From: Chromera velia
Lineage: Eukaryota > Sar > Chromeraceae
Direction of reading: 5' to 3'
Length of the DNA stretch: 13,054 nucleotides
NCBI GenBank assembly: GCA_018398765.1
Contig: JAHBMJ010002553.1
Coordinates: 4,964-18,017, forward strand
Shown: positions 1 to 10,843 of the stretch, one piece after another
Layout of the letters: every line of letters starts with the position of its first letter
Position numbering within the stretch: position 1 is the first letter of the stretch
Notes under the pieces: model-generated
The model's input: only the letters and a program-made list of their open reading frames with translations
Told to the model about the DNA's origin: nothing
Databases searched by the model: none
Translations under genes and position numbers: made by a program

Positions 1-16
1 CCCCCCCACCTCTCAC

Positions 17-1695
17 CTCCAGCATGTCCGGATCATTCCACCCGCCCGGTGCTGCGTACTTCGCCCACCTGACAGAAGAGAGTACACACAGAGGGAAGGA
101 GAGAGAAAGGACAAGAGAAGAGAAGAGAAGGAAAGCAGCGACACAGGGGAGAAGAGGATGCCATCAGACAGGGCGGCGTGCGTCAATGCAGGAGGCAAGC
201 GGGAACTTTGGATAGACAGAGGGTGGGAAAAATGACGCACACACACGCATAAACTTCTGTCGACACACGCACACGCGGACGCACAGAGGAGAGAGAGAAA
301 ACAGAGAAAGAAAGAAAGAAATACTTCCACACCTTGGGACCACGGAAGGAAGACAGAGTACTGCGCGACAACGAAGGAAGGAGCAAACCCTGAACTAACA
401 CACAAAGAACCCCCCTTATAGGGTCTCTGTGTGCTTGTCCTTCCATCCTCACATGAGAGTTGCAGCTGCCCTCACAAACAAACAAACCAGACAGACAGAC
501 CGTCTTGACCACTGCCAAACCATCCTCCTAACCCCTCCCTCATACTCACTTATCGTTCTGCAAGGCGATCCACGCCACCGACGCCCAGAGGTCTTGGATA
601 TCCTCCGTCGTCCTCCAGCTGTTGGCCACCTCTGCCGCCCAAGTCGCGGGATCCTCCTCCCCCCAGTTGCACATGCTGTAGAAGATCGGCCTCCCCGTCT
701 TGTTCAGAGCGTCTCTCATGGCTGTGTACCTGCACAGGTCAAACAACGCATCGATTGATTGTACAGGCAGTGAGTGCGCCTGCATTCATTCGGTCAAACT
801 GACGCACACGACCGGTCCGGAGATATTTTTTTTTAAAAAATGTGGTAGCTGGACACTCAGGAGACAAACAGACCCGGAAAAGAGAAAACCACAACATACA
901 CATTCATGCATGGTCAAACAAGATGAACGTACAGGCTGAAAGACCCCAAACAGGGCCGGACAGTATTCGGGGGCCTTCAGTGAACCCAAAGTTGCACTTC
1001 CCTGTTGAGAGAGAAAGAGCAGGCTCATGCACCCACCTGGGTCTTGCTGGTTGTTTGTCGTTGTAGCAGTTGTCATACTTCAGGTAGTCCACTTCCCACT
1101 CTGCGTACACCTGCGCGTCCACCTCCTCAAATCCTAGGGAACCGGGCCGCCCCGCGCAGGTCTTCTCTCCTGCGTGCATTTTATTGGGAGGAGGCGGAGT
1201 GACTCAGTCTGAATCTGCGAATGGATTGTGCGACTTTCAGACCGGGGCGACTTGCACAGCAAAGACATTGCGTGTGTTCTTGTAGATTTGAGTTTTGAGG
1301 CTCGTGCTTTGTGGTCGACAGAAGAAAAGTAAAGGGGGAGGCCAGAGCCACCTACCTGCATCTGAGTAGAGGCCGAATTTGAGTCCTTTCTCATGCACGT
1401 AGTCTGCAAGATTCTTGATCCCCCCGGGGAATCTCTCCTGATCCTCCACGATGCGGGTCGAGTTCTCTTCCCGAGAGACCTGCCAGCAATCGTCCATGTT
1501 CACGTACTCATATCCGAGATCTTTCAGTCCGAGGCTCACGATGCTGTCAGCCGTCTCCTTGAAAAGCTTTTCGTTGATGTTGCACCCAAACTTGTTCCAG
1601 CTGTTCCAACCCATGGCGGGAGTCCGACCCAGGCCATTGTCCAGAGCTTCCACACTGAACAGCACACAGAAAGCAGATAAGACGACTTTGTGCAT
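17..1695 (-). CDS. GH27 alpha-galactosidase, 5' part (exons 1-4)
   Basis: Secreted or vacuolar glycoside hydrolase family 27 enzyme that would release terminal alpha-galactose. Four exons on the minus strand: 1695-1356, 1169-1037, 729-550 and 68-17. All introns (1355-1170, 1036-730, 549-69) are GT-AG, and phases 1, 2 and 2 match across the joins, giving 235 uninterrupted residues. Residues 1-17 form a signal peptide ([17 protein letters not shown]). The family motif [13 protein letters not shown] lies at 26-38, NMDDCW at 66-71 and YSDAG at 110-114. DYLKYDNC at 141-148 carries the nucleophile Asp146, and Asp201 in WRTTED is the expected acid/base by comparison with human [13 protein letters not shown] ends exon 4 in phase 0, before a donor at 16-15. 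Family members are usually about 360-430 residues, so the C-terminal part lies outside the window. The ATG at 1695 is chosen because it starts the signal peptide. No in-frame stop or frameshift is seen. Confidence 0.93.
84..330. repeat. Purine-rich and AC-rich low-complexity tracts inside intron 3
   Basis: The 481-bp intron at 69-549 is dominated by GA-rich runs (about 90-135 and 285-320, including repeated GAAA units) and a CA-rich run (about 235-285). Read on the gene's strand, the stretch next to the acceptor at 70-69 is a long pyrimidine tract, which suits a strong 3' splice site. Nothing else was recognised in the intron; long ORFs across it are low-complexity shadows. Confidence 0.6.
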
Positions 1696-1749
1696 CCTTT
1701 CTGATGTAGGGAAGAAAGCTAGGAAGCAATAAGTCGAGAATCTCTATCT
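1696..1749 (-). other. Possible 5' UTR exon of the alpha-galactosidase with 3' splice site
   Basis: Upstream of the ATG, the minus strand carries a pyrimidine-rich run ending in CCCTTACAG, with AG at 1749-1748. This would make 1747-1696 a non-coding leader exon joined to the start codon. The donor is not identified and could lie anywhere upstream. The acceptor is seen; its use is inferred. Confidence 0.3.
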
Positions 1750-2558
1750 GTAAGGGAAAAATTGAACGGACCGTTAGGATCAATTGAAGCACTTTATCGA
1801 ATAATGAAGGGCCTTCCTGAGCAGAAGGCTACAAGATCAAAAATCCAGAAGATGGGAAACCACGGGGGACCAATGGACTGATTCCGGCGAAGTTTTTTTC
1901 GACGACTGGAGAACTACTTCCGCGGAAGAATCCGGCAAACGGCAGTCTCCGAAGAGACGGCTACGAAGAAGTTTTCGAATGGATTTAAGAGATTGGAAGC
2001 TCTAAAACGCGCCAATACAGAAAAAAAAATTAAGGGGCGTGTGACTCGAAAAAAAAAATTCAAAAAATGCATGAAAACTCAAAATTTTCATGCGCGCATG
2101 AAAGGAGTAGCACGTGGCCGGGATGGTCGGTCCTGGCATTTTGGCCCCATGTCCCGAGAGACTGATATTGGAGCTCGGACAGGCTCAAAAATAAAGGTCT
2201 CACGCCGTCTACATCGGCTGATCTAAAGCTTGAAAGTTGTCATTTTTACATACAAAATCAGGCAATTCAACCAGTTAGGCGGTATCATCAGTGACAGAAC
2301 ACTATAGATAATAAAGCTGTCTGGCAGCTAACAGATATTAATCAAAAGTCATAAGAACAATACTGGATAGTTTCGTTCCGTTTATAGCTCTCTACATTCA
2401 TCCATGTGTTCTCTTCTAGAGAGACGTCTGCGGTGGTATCATGTCAATAAATATATAACGAATACGAACGGACAGCTAAAGGTCTCTTCAAATTTCTTGG
2501 AGAGACCTGGGAGGAGGTTCTTGAAGCTGGAGATAAAACCCCTGTGCACGAGCGCGCC
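1750..2558. other. Non-coding region upstream of the alpha-galactosidase
   Basis: No convincing gene. The stretch is AT-rich with A runs near 2020-2060, followed by the nested palindromes at 2070-2100 and a more GC-rich block at 2100-2230. The alpha-galactosidase promoter should lie here, but I see no clear TATA box or initiator. Confidence 0.5.
2070..2100. repeat. Hairpin plus overlapping 12-bp palindrome
   Basis: CATGAAAA at 2070-2077 is the reverse complement of TTTTCATG at 2085-2092, with a 7-nt spacer. The perfect palindrome CATGCGCGCATG at 2089-2100 overlaps its right arm, and another CATGAAA begins at 2097. It could be a transposon relic, a protein-binding site or chance; there is no functional evidence. 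Confidence 0.55.
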
Positions 2559-2816
2559 ATGGCTCGTGACGATAAATTCAAAGAACTGGTGATTCTTTTC
2601 TTTGGGAAGAAGTGTAGACCACAGGGGGACGGATGCAGAGGGAAACAATCGGACCACCCTGGAGAGCTGGTGTTGAACAAAAGGCGCCCCGACAACAAGA
2701 GGGAGCTAGAACTGGACTATAGACAGCCAAAGACTGCAAGTAGGTCCCTGAATCTAGGGTTAGTTAGGGTGCCTTTGTATGAGTCTGCAGAAAAATGGAT
2801 ATTGCCTACTTCATAG
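2559..2816 (+). CDS. Weak candidate ORF, 85 aa, unrecognised
   Basis: An open frame starts at an ATG in favourable context (GCCATGG, 2559) and encodes a charged product with many Lys, Arg, Asp and Glu and no recognised domain or signal peptide. A GTAGGT donor-like sequence near 2741 could mean that only the first part is an exon, continuing elsewhere. It lies between the alpha-galactosidase upstream region and the broken transposase. Length alone does not exclude a chance ORF. Confidence 0.2.
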   Translation: MARDDKFKELVILFFGKKCRPQGDGCRGKQSDHPGELVLNKRRPDNKRELELDYRQPKTASRSLNLGLVRVPLYESAEKWILPTS

Positions 2817-2905
2817 CTCTACCACTTCTGTTTGGAAAATGATCCGGAGGATAACCGGACATAGTTAGTGTGCAGTAAATGCCACCACGCCTACCTCCAC
2901 TCCCC

Positions 2906-3333
2906 CTACCGAACGACGCGTCTTCGTCCTGAATGCAATGGTGAGTCTTTTTTTTTTTTTACTCCCTTCATGCATTCATTCCATTTCATTCTCCCCCCTC
3001 GGATCCTTCTTTTTCTTTTTCTTTTCCCGTCCTCAAACATAAAAAGAGCTCCCTTATCTAGAGGGAAGCCCTTTTGCTACTGGACAAAAACAATCATCTC
3101 AACCAGCTTCGCAAACGTTGACTTCCCGTCAGTGAACATCCCCTTCTCCGTCTTCATTTGCCACTCTATCATATAGGCATCGAGCACCTCGGCACTCTCT
3201 TCTGTTTATTGCTTCTGGAGGTTGTAGCTATGCAGAAAGCGTCTCAGACAGTTGAACAGGCTCGCAATTGCCTGCTGATGGAGAGCTTTCCCGTCCGTAT
3301 CAAACTCTATCCTTAACACCCACTTTCTCTTTG
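2906..3333 (-). pseudogene. Transposase-like pseudogene, C-terminal part, cut off by the LTR element
   Basis: This is the continuation of the minus-strand reading frame that breaks at 9710. Starting with the AAG codon inside the target duplication (3331-3329), the frame runs through RKWVLRIEFDTDG to a helical segment (AIASLFNCLRRFL), then an acidic/aromatic segment (LDAYMIEWQMKTEKG), then a Lys/Arg-rich tail that could be a nuclear-localisation region, ending at TAG 2908-2906. Two earlier stops interrupt it: TAA 3208-3206 and TAG 3079-3077, both plausible former Gln codons by position. The YMIEW segment resembles the C-terminal region of IS1595/Merlin-type transposases, which is only a tentative family call. 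The gene is dead both from the stops and from the 6.4-kb insertion. Confidence 0.6.
3329..3333. repeat. Left target-site duplication CTTTG
   Basis: Five bases directly before the left LTR, identical to 9710-9714 directly after the right LTR. Five bp is the usual duplication size for Ty3/Gypsy integrases. Confidence 0.95.
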
Positions 3334-3601
3334 TGTAGTACTGATGCCTGGCGCCGCTAACATGTCATCGCCTGATTATCGCGCCGCCGCATGTTTGACA
3401 TACGCGCTTAGTCTGCTGGCCTGCCGCAGTCTACATGGTTTTGCTGTATACGTCTTTTCACAGACTGACACCGGTGTTGTGATGTGTTGTGTTTCATGGA
3501 GAAACAACAATGTCTAGAAGAAGAACCAAACGATCAGTTCTTTTGTGCGTTCTATGAATGGCTCTAGAAATCCTCCCTAGTTATCTTTTATCAATCCTAC
3601 A
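3334..3601 (+). repeat. 5' LTR (268 bp)
   Basis: Direct repeat of 9442-9709 with equal length, inverted ends TGTA/TACA and 16 mismatches, no gaps needed. It should hold promoter and polyadenylation functions; I see no convincing TATA box or polyadenylation signal. Fifteen mismatches are transitions; the single transversion is at 3426 (matching 9534). Confidence 0.95.
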
Positions 3602-3613
3602 GGGTAGCAGAGG
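3602..3613 (+). promoter_or_regulatory. Primer-binding site, complementary to initiator tRNA-Met
   Basis: GGGTAGCAGAGG follows the LTR with no spacer. It matches the complement of the 3' end of eukaryotic initiator tRNA-Met (expected TGGTAGCAGAGG) at 11 of 12 bases; only the first base differs. Partial similarity continues into GTTCGACC, as expected for the T-arm. This would prime minus-strand DNA synthesis. Confidence 0.8.
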
Positions 3614-3670
3614 CCTCGTTCGACCAGAGGCTATAGTTGATCATATCCATTTATGTTGTGGTTGTACTAA

Positions 3671-4612
3671 ATGGCTGAAGGGACATTCAGTCAGTTTATT
3701 ACTCAGTCTGAGTGCAATGCACAGTTCCAGGAGTTGTGCCAGGAACTTCTCTTGCAGCGCTCTATAATACAGAGGCTGGCAGATGAAGTTTGGGAGCCAC
3801 GGACGCAAGTAGTGCTTCCAACCATGGCCGTTGGAATGGAGACGTCTACCAGTGAACATCCTCTTTTGCTCGACGGAGAACTGCCTCAAACCTGCAAGGT
3901 GAAGGAGCCCTCCGTCTTTGTAGGGGATCAGCACGAGGTCTTTGACTGGCTTGAAGACATGAAGGAGTATTCAATTTGCCAGGGTATGAGAGTGTCGGAG
4001 AGTCGATAGCTCTTTGTTTCGAAGAGCTATCTGTTGAAGACTCTGAAGAAGTGGGTCCATCGGAAGCAAAAAAGCGCAACTCCCTTCCGTTCCTTCCAAG
4101 ACTTCGCAGAGGCACTGAAAAAGAGGTACATCGACCCGCTTGAGCAGGATCACCGCAGGGATGCACTGGAGGAGCTCCAGTACTCGAAAGCACAGGGTAT
4201 GGAGAGCTTTGGGGACGCCTTCCTGGATCTGGCGGAAGAGATCAAAGACACATCGACCCCTGCTGATCTCATCCACACCTTCAAGAAGGCCATGCCCGAT
4301 ACGATTTGCCTCAAGGTGAATAAGAAAGCTCCTTCCACTCTCAAGGAGGCAGTGGGGGCGGCTTGTATCGCAGCGGAAACTTTGGAAGGGAGGGGTGGGA
4401 ATCGAAAGAGGCATGCTCAGACTGGGGGCAGCAGACCGAACAGAAAGCACCAGGGTAGGTCCAACTCTGACGGACCTGTTCCCATATAGCTGGACGTTGT
4501 GTGCTCTCTTTCTTCAAAAGAGAGAGCCGAACTGATGCGACAAGGAAGGTGCTTCCTCTGTAAGCAGAAGGGACATGAGAAGAAAGATTGTCCATCGTTG
4601 TTGTCTTTGTAA
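3671..4612 (+). pseudogene. gag: gag: capsid and CCHC zinc-knuckle nucleocapsid, with internal stops
   Basis: Structural protein that would form the virus-like particle. It begins at the first ATG after the leader (3671) and stays in one frame to 4612. The region 4046-4230 fits the retrotransposon gag (capsid) family, with FRSFQDFAEALKKRY followed by a QGMESFGDAF segment. A single zinc knuckle, CFLCKQKGHEKKDC, at 4550-4591 keeps all C-X2-C-X4-H-X4-C ligands. Breaks are TAG at 4007 and 4487 and TAA at 4610. The TAG at 4487 lies in a PI-x-LD context, where related gag proteins usually have Glu or Asp. The end of gag is uncertain because the frame fades after the zinc knuckle. Confidence 0.88.
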
Positions 4613-4958
4613 AGGGGGTTCGGGTTAAATATTCCCAGATGGCAACAGCCGTACAGAAGAAGGCCATGAGGTCCTTTGGGACTGCAGAGACCCACGTATG
4701 GTGGTCAGGGAGGTCTACCTATTAGCGCCGGCGGTGGAGAAGGACGATAGGTGTAGATGCCAGTCGGACGGACAGGGCCACCGCGTAGCTCTCCACCGAA
4801 TGTGCAGAGAGGTCGCCCACTGTGATAGGAGGAGCAAAGAGGGCGTGCTTAGAATAGCCGTGCAGCTGGTATCCAGACTGCAGGGCAGGAGGGGGATCAG
4901 GTTGCTAGAGAAGGAGAGGAAGAATTTTGGTTCCCTGACAACGAGCTCTTGATGAACA
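4613..4958 (+). pseudogene. Degraded gag-protease linker
   Basis: No frame is convincingly coding throughout. Short protein-like pieces appear in different frames: one at about 4620-4725, another at 4698-4949 ending in tandem TGA codons (4950-4955), and a third near 4905-4980. This suggests several small indels. The true gag-pol junction, whether fused or frameshifted, cannot be read from this copy. Confidence 0.5.
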
Positions 4959-5456
4959 TTGAGGGAACTAGAGCAGCCCACTGACCCCTACGTGTACGAC
5001 CAGGCGAATATGATCGGCGCTGCCAGTGCTGATGGGAAGGTGAAGATGATTCGCTTCCAGGGCACTGTCGAGAGCATTCTAGTGAAAGTGCTCTTAGACT
5101 GTGGGGCGGGGGAGACATTTCTGTCTGCCCAATTTACTCATGACAAATGTCTTCCCATCAGGAAGATGCAAAGTTCGCGTCAGTGTAGGGGGGCTATTAA
5201 GGGAAAAGACGGGCAGACGGTGGTGACTACGGTTAGCGAGTACTGTAACACCAGTCCTCTGGCCTTCTCCATTCAGGGGTACCACCAGAGAATGAAGTTC
5301 ACCCTGGCTAACCTCGATGATGACTATGATGTTTATCTGGGCATGAAGTGGCTGATCGAACATGAGCCTCGTGTGTATTAGGGCAAAGGAAAAGTAGAGA
5401 TTCCAATCCTAGAGGCTCATGGAAAGTCAGTCACTATCAAGTCACAGACATAGACA
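4959..5456 (+). pseudogene. pol: pol, aspartic protease domain with internal stops
   Basis: Retropepsin-like domain that would cut the polyprotein. The active-site loop is LLDCGAGETFLS, with the catalytic Asp codon at 5097; the usual Ser or Thr after it is Cys (5100). The family's second landmark, a YDVYLGMKWL segment, is at about 5322-5354. TAG at 5379 falls where the family normally has Trp (after the HEPRVY segment, before GKGKV), and another TAG is at 5451. The frame is continuous with the reverse transcriptase downstream. Confidence 0.8.
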
Positions 5457-6724
5457 TCTGTCCGTACTCTTTCTAGCAGAGAGCTTAAAAGAGAGGTCAG
5501 GAAGGGCCGTGTGCGAGAGGTGTATCTTTGTAGGTTGGAAATGGTGGAGCCTGTGCTGGCTCTTACGCCGATAACCCTGGAGGTAGAAACCCCAGGTGAA
5601 GCGAAAATGGCAGCGGCGATCAGAGAAGAGACAGAGAAGGAAGTGCCAGAAGGAGAGACAGCAGAAGAGAAGGCAGAGAGGGAGAAGGATAAAACGCTCC
5701 ATAGGGGGTGGTCAAAAGTCATGAGTGATCCCTCCCTCCACCCTGCAGCTCGACGGGTGGTGGAAGAGTATCGGGACATCTTTTGCGACGAGATCCCCAA
5801 GCTACCCCCAAAACGGTCAGTCGGGTTTGCGATTGATCTGGAGGCTGGACATCCCCCTCCCGCTTGGCCGCCATACCGGCTTTCTTTTGGAGAACTTGAT
5901 GAGATGAGGAGACAACTGGATGATCTGCTGGCAAAGGGATTCATCCGTCCCTCTGTCTCTCCGTTTGCGGCACCAGCTTTCTTTGTGGCGAAGAAAGATG
6001 GGAGTCTACAGATGTGCATCAACTACCGCGCCATCAACAAGATCATGATTAAGGACAAGTACGCGATGCCCAGACCGGAAGAATTGTTAGACCGTCTCTA
6101 CGGAGCAAAGATTTTTTTGGTCCTCAATATGCGGTAGTTTTTCTATCAGCTTCGCATTCGACTGGGTGATGAACCGAGGACAGTGATGTGCACCCGGTAC
6201 GGTAACTATGAGTGGCTGGTGATGCCTTTCGAGATGTGTAACCCACCACCGACCAGCCAGCGAGCTATTCAGGTTTGTCTTCGCGAAGTTCTGGATGACT
6301 GCGCATTTGCTTGGATCGATGATGTCCTCGTGTACTCTCCGACGGTCGACCAACATGAAGAGGATTTGCAGAAAGTCCTTGGATGCCTGAGAAAAGACGA
6401 GTATTATGTGAAGATCTCCAAGTGCAAATTCTTTGTCCCGAAAGTCGTGTACATCGGGCTGGAGATCTCTGATATAGGAGTGAGAGCGGAGCCGAAGAAG
6501 GCAGAGCTCGTTCAGACTTAGCCGAAGCCTGAGAACAAACATGAGCTCCGTGTCTTCTTGGGACTGTGCAACTGGTTCCGGAGATTCATCTAGTACAAGT
6601 ACAGTCATATCACAGCCCCGCTCACTTCTCTTCTCCAGGCGAAGGTCGAGTTCGTTTGGTCAGAGGTCTGTGAAGCAGCGTTTAAGGAGTTGAAAGAGAA
6701 GATTGCAGAATTGATTCTTCCCTT
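5457..6724 (+). pseudogene. pol: pol, reverse transcriptase domain with internal stops
   Basis: RNA-dependent DNA polymerase. Landmarks in order: a Lys/Glu-rich linker (about 5600-5700), PPYRLS at about 5869, GFIRPS...SPFAAP at about 5937-5975, FFVAKKDGS and INYRAIN near 5976-6042, motif A at about 6114-6137, and catalytic motif C as WIDD at 6312-6323. FLGLCNWFRRF of the thumb/connection lies near 6555-6587. In motif A the catalytic Asp codon is AAT (Asn, 6126-6128), and TAG follows at 6135 where chromoviruses often have Trp (R-W-G-Y). TAG at 6519 replaces the Trp of the usual WP-x-P motif, and TAG is also at 6591. These changes make it inactive. Confidence 0.9.
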
Positions 6725-8749
<2,025 letters not shown>

Positions 8750-8858
8750 GGAGACTAGGAATCAAAGGGAATGAATGCATATGATTAAATGTTTGTATAT
8801 GACTTTCTCTCACTCTCGTTCTACTCCTGAGGGGTAACGGGAAGGACGGGGGAAGTGA

Positions 8859-8908
8859 GAATGAATGGATAAATGAATGAATGCATGAATGAATGAATGA
8901 ATGAATGA
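8859..8908 (+). repeat. Imperfect (GAAT)n microsatellite
   Basis: About twelve GAAT/GATG-like tetramers, perfect over 8887-8906, with a few variants before. Shorter GAATG runs occur near 8768. Confidence 0.9.
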
Positions 8909-9424
8909 TGCAGTTTTCTTCTCTCTGTCTTATGACGATGTCTTCTCTCTCTGTTATCGTCTCTGCATTTTTCTCTATGTCTTTCCCTATCTCTTCTCTC
9001 TCTTTTGTATGCTTTTTGTTGCTTTCCTCTTTTCTACGTTCAGCTTTCCTTCTCAATGCCTTTTGCGTGCACATATATGTATTCTGTTCTCTTCTTCCGT
9101 CTATCTATTTTTTTTGCACCGTTTAATGCATGAAGTTACTTGTCTGGTGACTGAATGTCGGGCATCCAGTCTGAATGGGTGTTCTTCCATGATCGGCTGC
9201 ATGAAGGGGTCCATGCAAGCCGATACCTGCTCATATTGTTGGCCGTGGTATACTAACATGTCGAGGGATGTTTATGTGATGGGTCGTTTGCGGGTCGATT
9301 GAGATCGATTGATTCACTGCAGTCTCGTGTGTCTGGCTGTCAGTGAACAAATGTCTTAATTGTCTAGTTGCATTTGATAAAAGTGTGTCCGTTCAAGTTT
9401 GACTACGTATGAGAACACACGTCT

Positions 9425-9436
9425 GAGAGGGGCGAG
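9425..9436 (+). promoter_or_regulatory. Candidate polypurine tract
   Basis: GAGAGGGGCGAG, mostly purine, ends five bases before the right LTR and could prime plus-strand synthesis. The spacing (CATGT in between) and the internal C are not ideal, so it may be mutated or mislocated. Confidence 0.4.
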
Positions 9437-9441
9437 CATGT

Positions 9442-9709
9442 TGTAATACTGATGCCTGGCGCCGCCAACGTATCATCGCCTGATTATCACGCCGCCGCGT
9501 GTTTGACGCACGCGCTTAGTCTGCCGGCCTGCCTCAGTCTGCATGGTTTTGCTGCATACGTCTTTTCACAGACTGACACCGGTGTTGTGATGTGTTGTAT
9601 TTCATGGAGAAACAACAATGTCTAGAAGAAGAACCAAACGATCAGTTCTTTTGTGCGTCCTATGAATGGCTCTAGAAATCCTCCCTAGTTATCTCTTGTC
9701 AATCCTACA
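9442..9709 (+). repeat. 3' LTR (268 bp)
   Basis: Pairs with 3334-3601. At CpG sites it often keeps C/G where the left copy has T/A (for example near 9470, 9500 and 9526), so it looks slightly less decayed, although one CpG (near 9489) is lost here and kept on the left. Confidence 0.95.
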
Positions 9710-9714
9710 CTTTG
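9710..9714. repeat. Right target-site duplication CTTTG
   Basis: Identical to 3329-3333. It also falls within the broken minus-strand reading frame (QAK codons). Confidence 0.95.
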
Positions 9715-9997
9715 CCTGATCTGTCTTTGAGACCGTAATGCCTGCTTTGTTCAACAAAGCATCTCTGTAGTGATGCAGCCCATCCATCACTGCATGTGTC
9801 AGGGGAGCTGCTGTGCTTGTAACAAATCCACAAAGGTTTTCAGCGTTTCTCGTACTCTTTCCCCTCAGTAGGATCATGTATTCAATCTGCTTTATTTACA
9901 AGTCCTGCCCTACATACATCCAATGCTCAAGGTGTGATTGGTCTTTTCTCTATATTTATGTCAGCCTTACCTGTTTGTCCTTTTCCTCCCCGTGTAT

Positions 9998-10224
9998 CTG
10001 CAGGCAGGCTACACATATATGAAGTTTATGTATGGATGCTTGCATGTACCATGATGCTTTTGATGCAGCTGAGCCGGCGCGTGTGCATGTACAGAGAGCC
10101 AGAAAGGACAACGTGGGAAGGAGGGTAAGAGATGCAAATTTCCTCTACGAAGACGACTGCTAGGAGGAGTAAAGGTCCGTCATCGGTCTGTCTCTTTCAC
10201 TCATACATATATTCAATCACTCAC
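9998..10224 (-). other. Likely intron within the transposase pseudogene
   Basis: The donor GTGAGT at 10224 follows the last clearly coding codon, and the acceptor CCTGCAG ends at 9998 after a modest pyrimidine stretch. The interval holds several stops in the block A frame. Joining in phase 1 leads to a coding-like frame (KADINIEKRPITP). A purely degenerate coding stretch is the alternative. Confidence 0.45.
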
Positions 10225-10843
10225 CTTCATTGTAAGCAGCAATGCCCAGACGAGCTCTTTTTGGATCTCTCCCCTCCTGCTTCGCTTTGTGCCACAGAGT
10301 TGTCTTATGCTTCAACCGTGCCTCAACATTTACCTCCACTACTCTTTTCACCGGACCGTCTGTTTTGCTCAGACCTCCCAACAAAGGTCTCTCTCCAGAC
10401 TTTCTTTTCAGCTCTACATACGCTTTCAAATACTTTCTAATCAGTTTGTAGAAAGCCTGCACTTGCCCTTCAGAAAACGTATACTCTGGATAGTCGGGGT
10501 CTGCAACTAACTCGTGTGCTTTTTTGGGGGTGACAGAGTTTGCAAAGAGATAAAGTAAGACAAACTTCCCTTCAAGAGGGATCTTGTTGTATCTTCGATC
10601 AAAGATCGAACCTGCATCGAAAAAGTACTTATTGTGGTGCCTGCAAACATACTAGCCATGATTGCTCGATCTGTCTTCTCCATCTCTCCAGATCTTGAAT
10701 TTGTAGTCTGTGCGAGTACCTCTAAGGTGTGTATGTAGGGCCTGTACGAGGCGCCGCCTCTGGCTGGCGGGAGACTCAGTCGCTTGACGGGCTGCTCGCA
10801 CGGAGTATGGGCATGGGATCGATGAACGCGTACATCGGTGCAC

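Larger units (their letters stand above)
8750..9441 (+). other. Long 3' non-coding stretch of the retrotransposon
   Basis: About 690 bp between the chromodomain stop and the right LTR, with no third gene recognised. It holds the GAAT microsatellite, a pyrimidine-rich segment (about 8930-9110) and AT/GT-rich sequence. A 133-codon plus-strand frame at 8901-9302 is low-complexity (Ser, Phe, Leu) and I do not believe it is an envelope-like or accessory protein. Confidence 0.6.
9710..10843 (-). pseudogene. Transposase-like pseudogene, N-terminal part (IS1595/Merlin-like, tentative)
   Basis: Coding block A runs from about 10843 to 10225. It holds YVCRHHNKYFFDAGSIF, like the zinc-ribbon and GT/GSIF module of IS1595/ISXO2 transposases, then helical segments (GKFVLLYLFANS, VQAFYKLIRKYLKAYVE), a GERPLLGG motif and KRVVEVNVEA, where the first catalytic Asp of that family would be Asn. 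A GT-AG intron (10224-9998) joins in phase 1 to block B (9997-9710), which contains THAVMDGLHHYRDAL with a DG that could be the second catalytic Asp. Breaks are TAG 10654-10652, TGA 9929-9927, TGA 9884-9882 and a one-base frameshift near 9845. The frame is cut at 9710 by the LTR element and resumes at 3331. The true start may lie upstream; no ATG is evident near 10843. That this is a decayed coding gene is fairly sure; the family is an inference. Confidence 0.6.

Noticed and set aside
13-518. Minus-strand ORFs of 111-130 codons across the left end
   Set aside because: They run through intron 3 and read its CT/GT-rich repeats; the real exon 4 is only 17-68 in a defined phase.
1993-2226. 77-codon plus-strand ORF rich in Lys
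   Set aside because: It arises from A-rich runs and the palindrome; no domain or splice support.
2750-2776. TTAGGG-like motifs suggesting an interstitial telomere repeat
   Set aside because: Only two non-tandem TAGGG copies, within chance expectation.
8901-9302. 133-codon ORF as an envelope-like third gene of the retrotransposon
   Set aside because: Composition is low-complexity Ser/Phe/Leu from a pyrimidine-rich stretch, overlapping the microsatellite, with no signal peptide-fusion-anchor layout.
9971-9997. 27-bp microexon bounded by CCTGCAG and GTAAGG
   Set aside because: The frame stays coding-like across the GTAAGG, so a longer exon B down to 9710 is the simpler reading.
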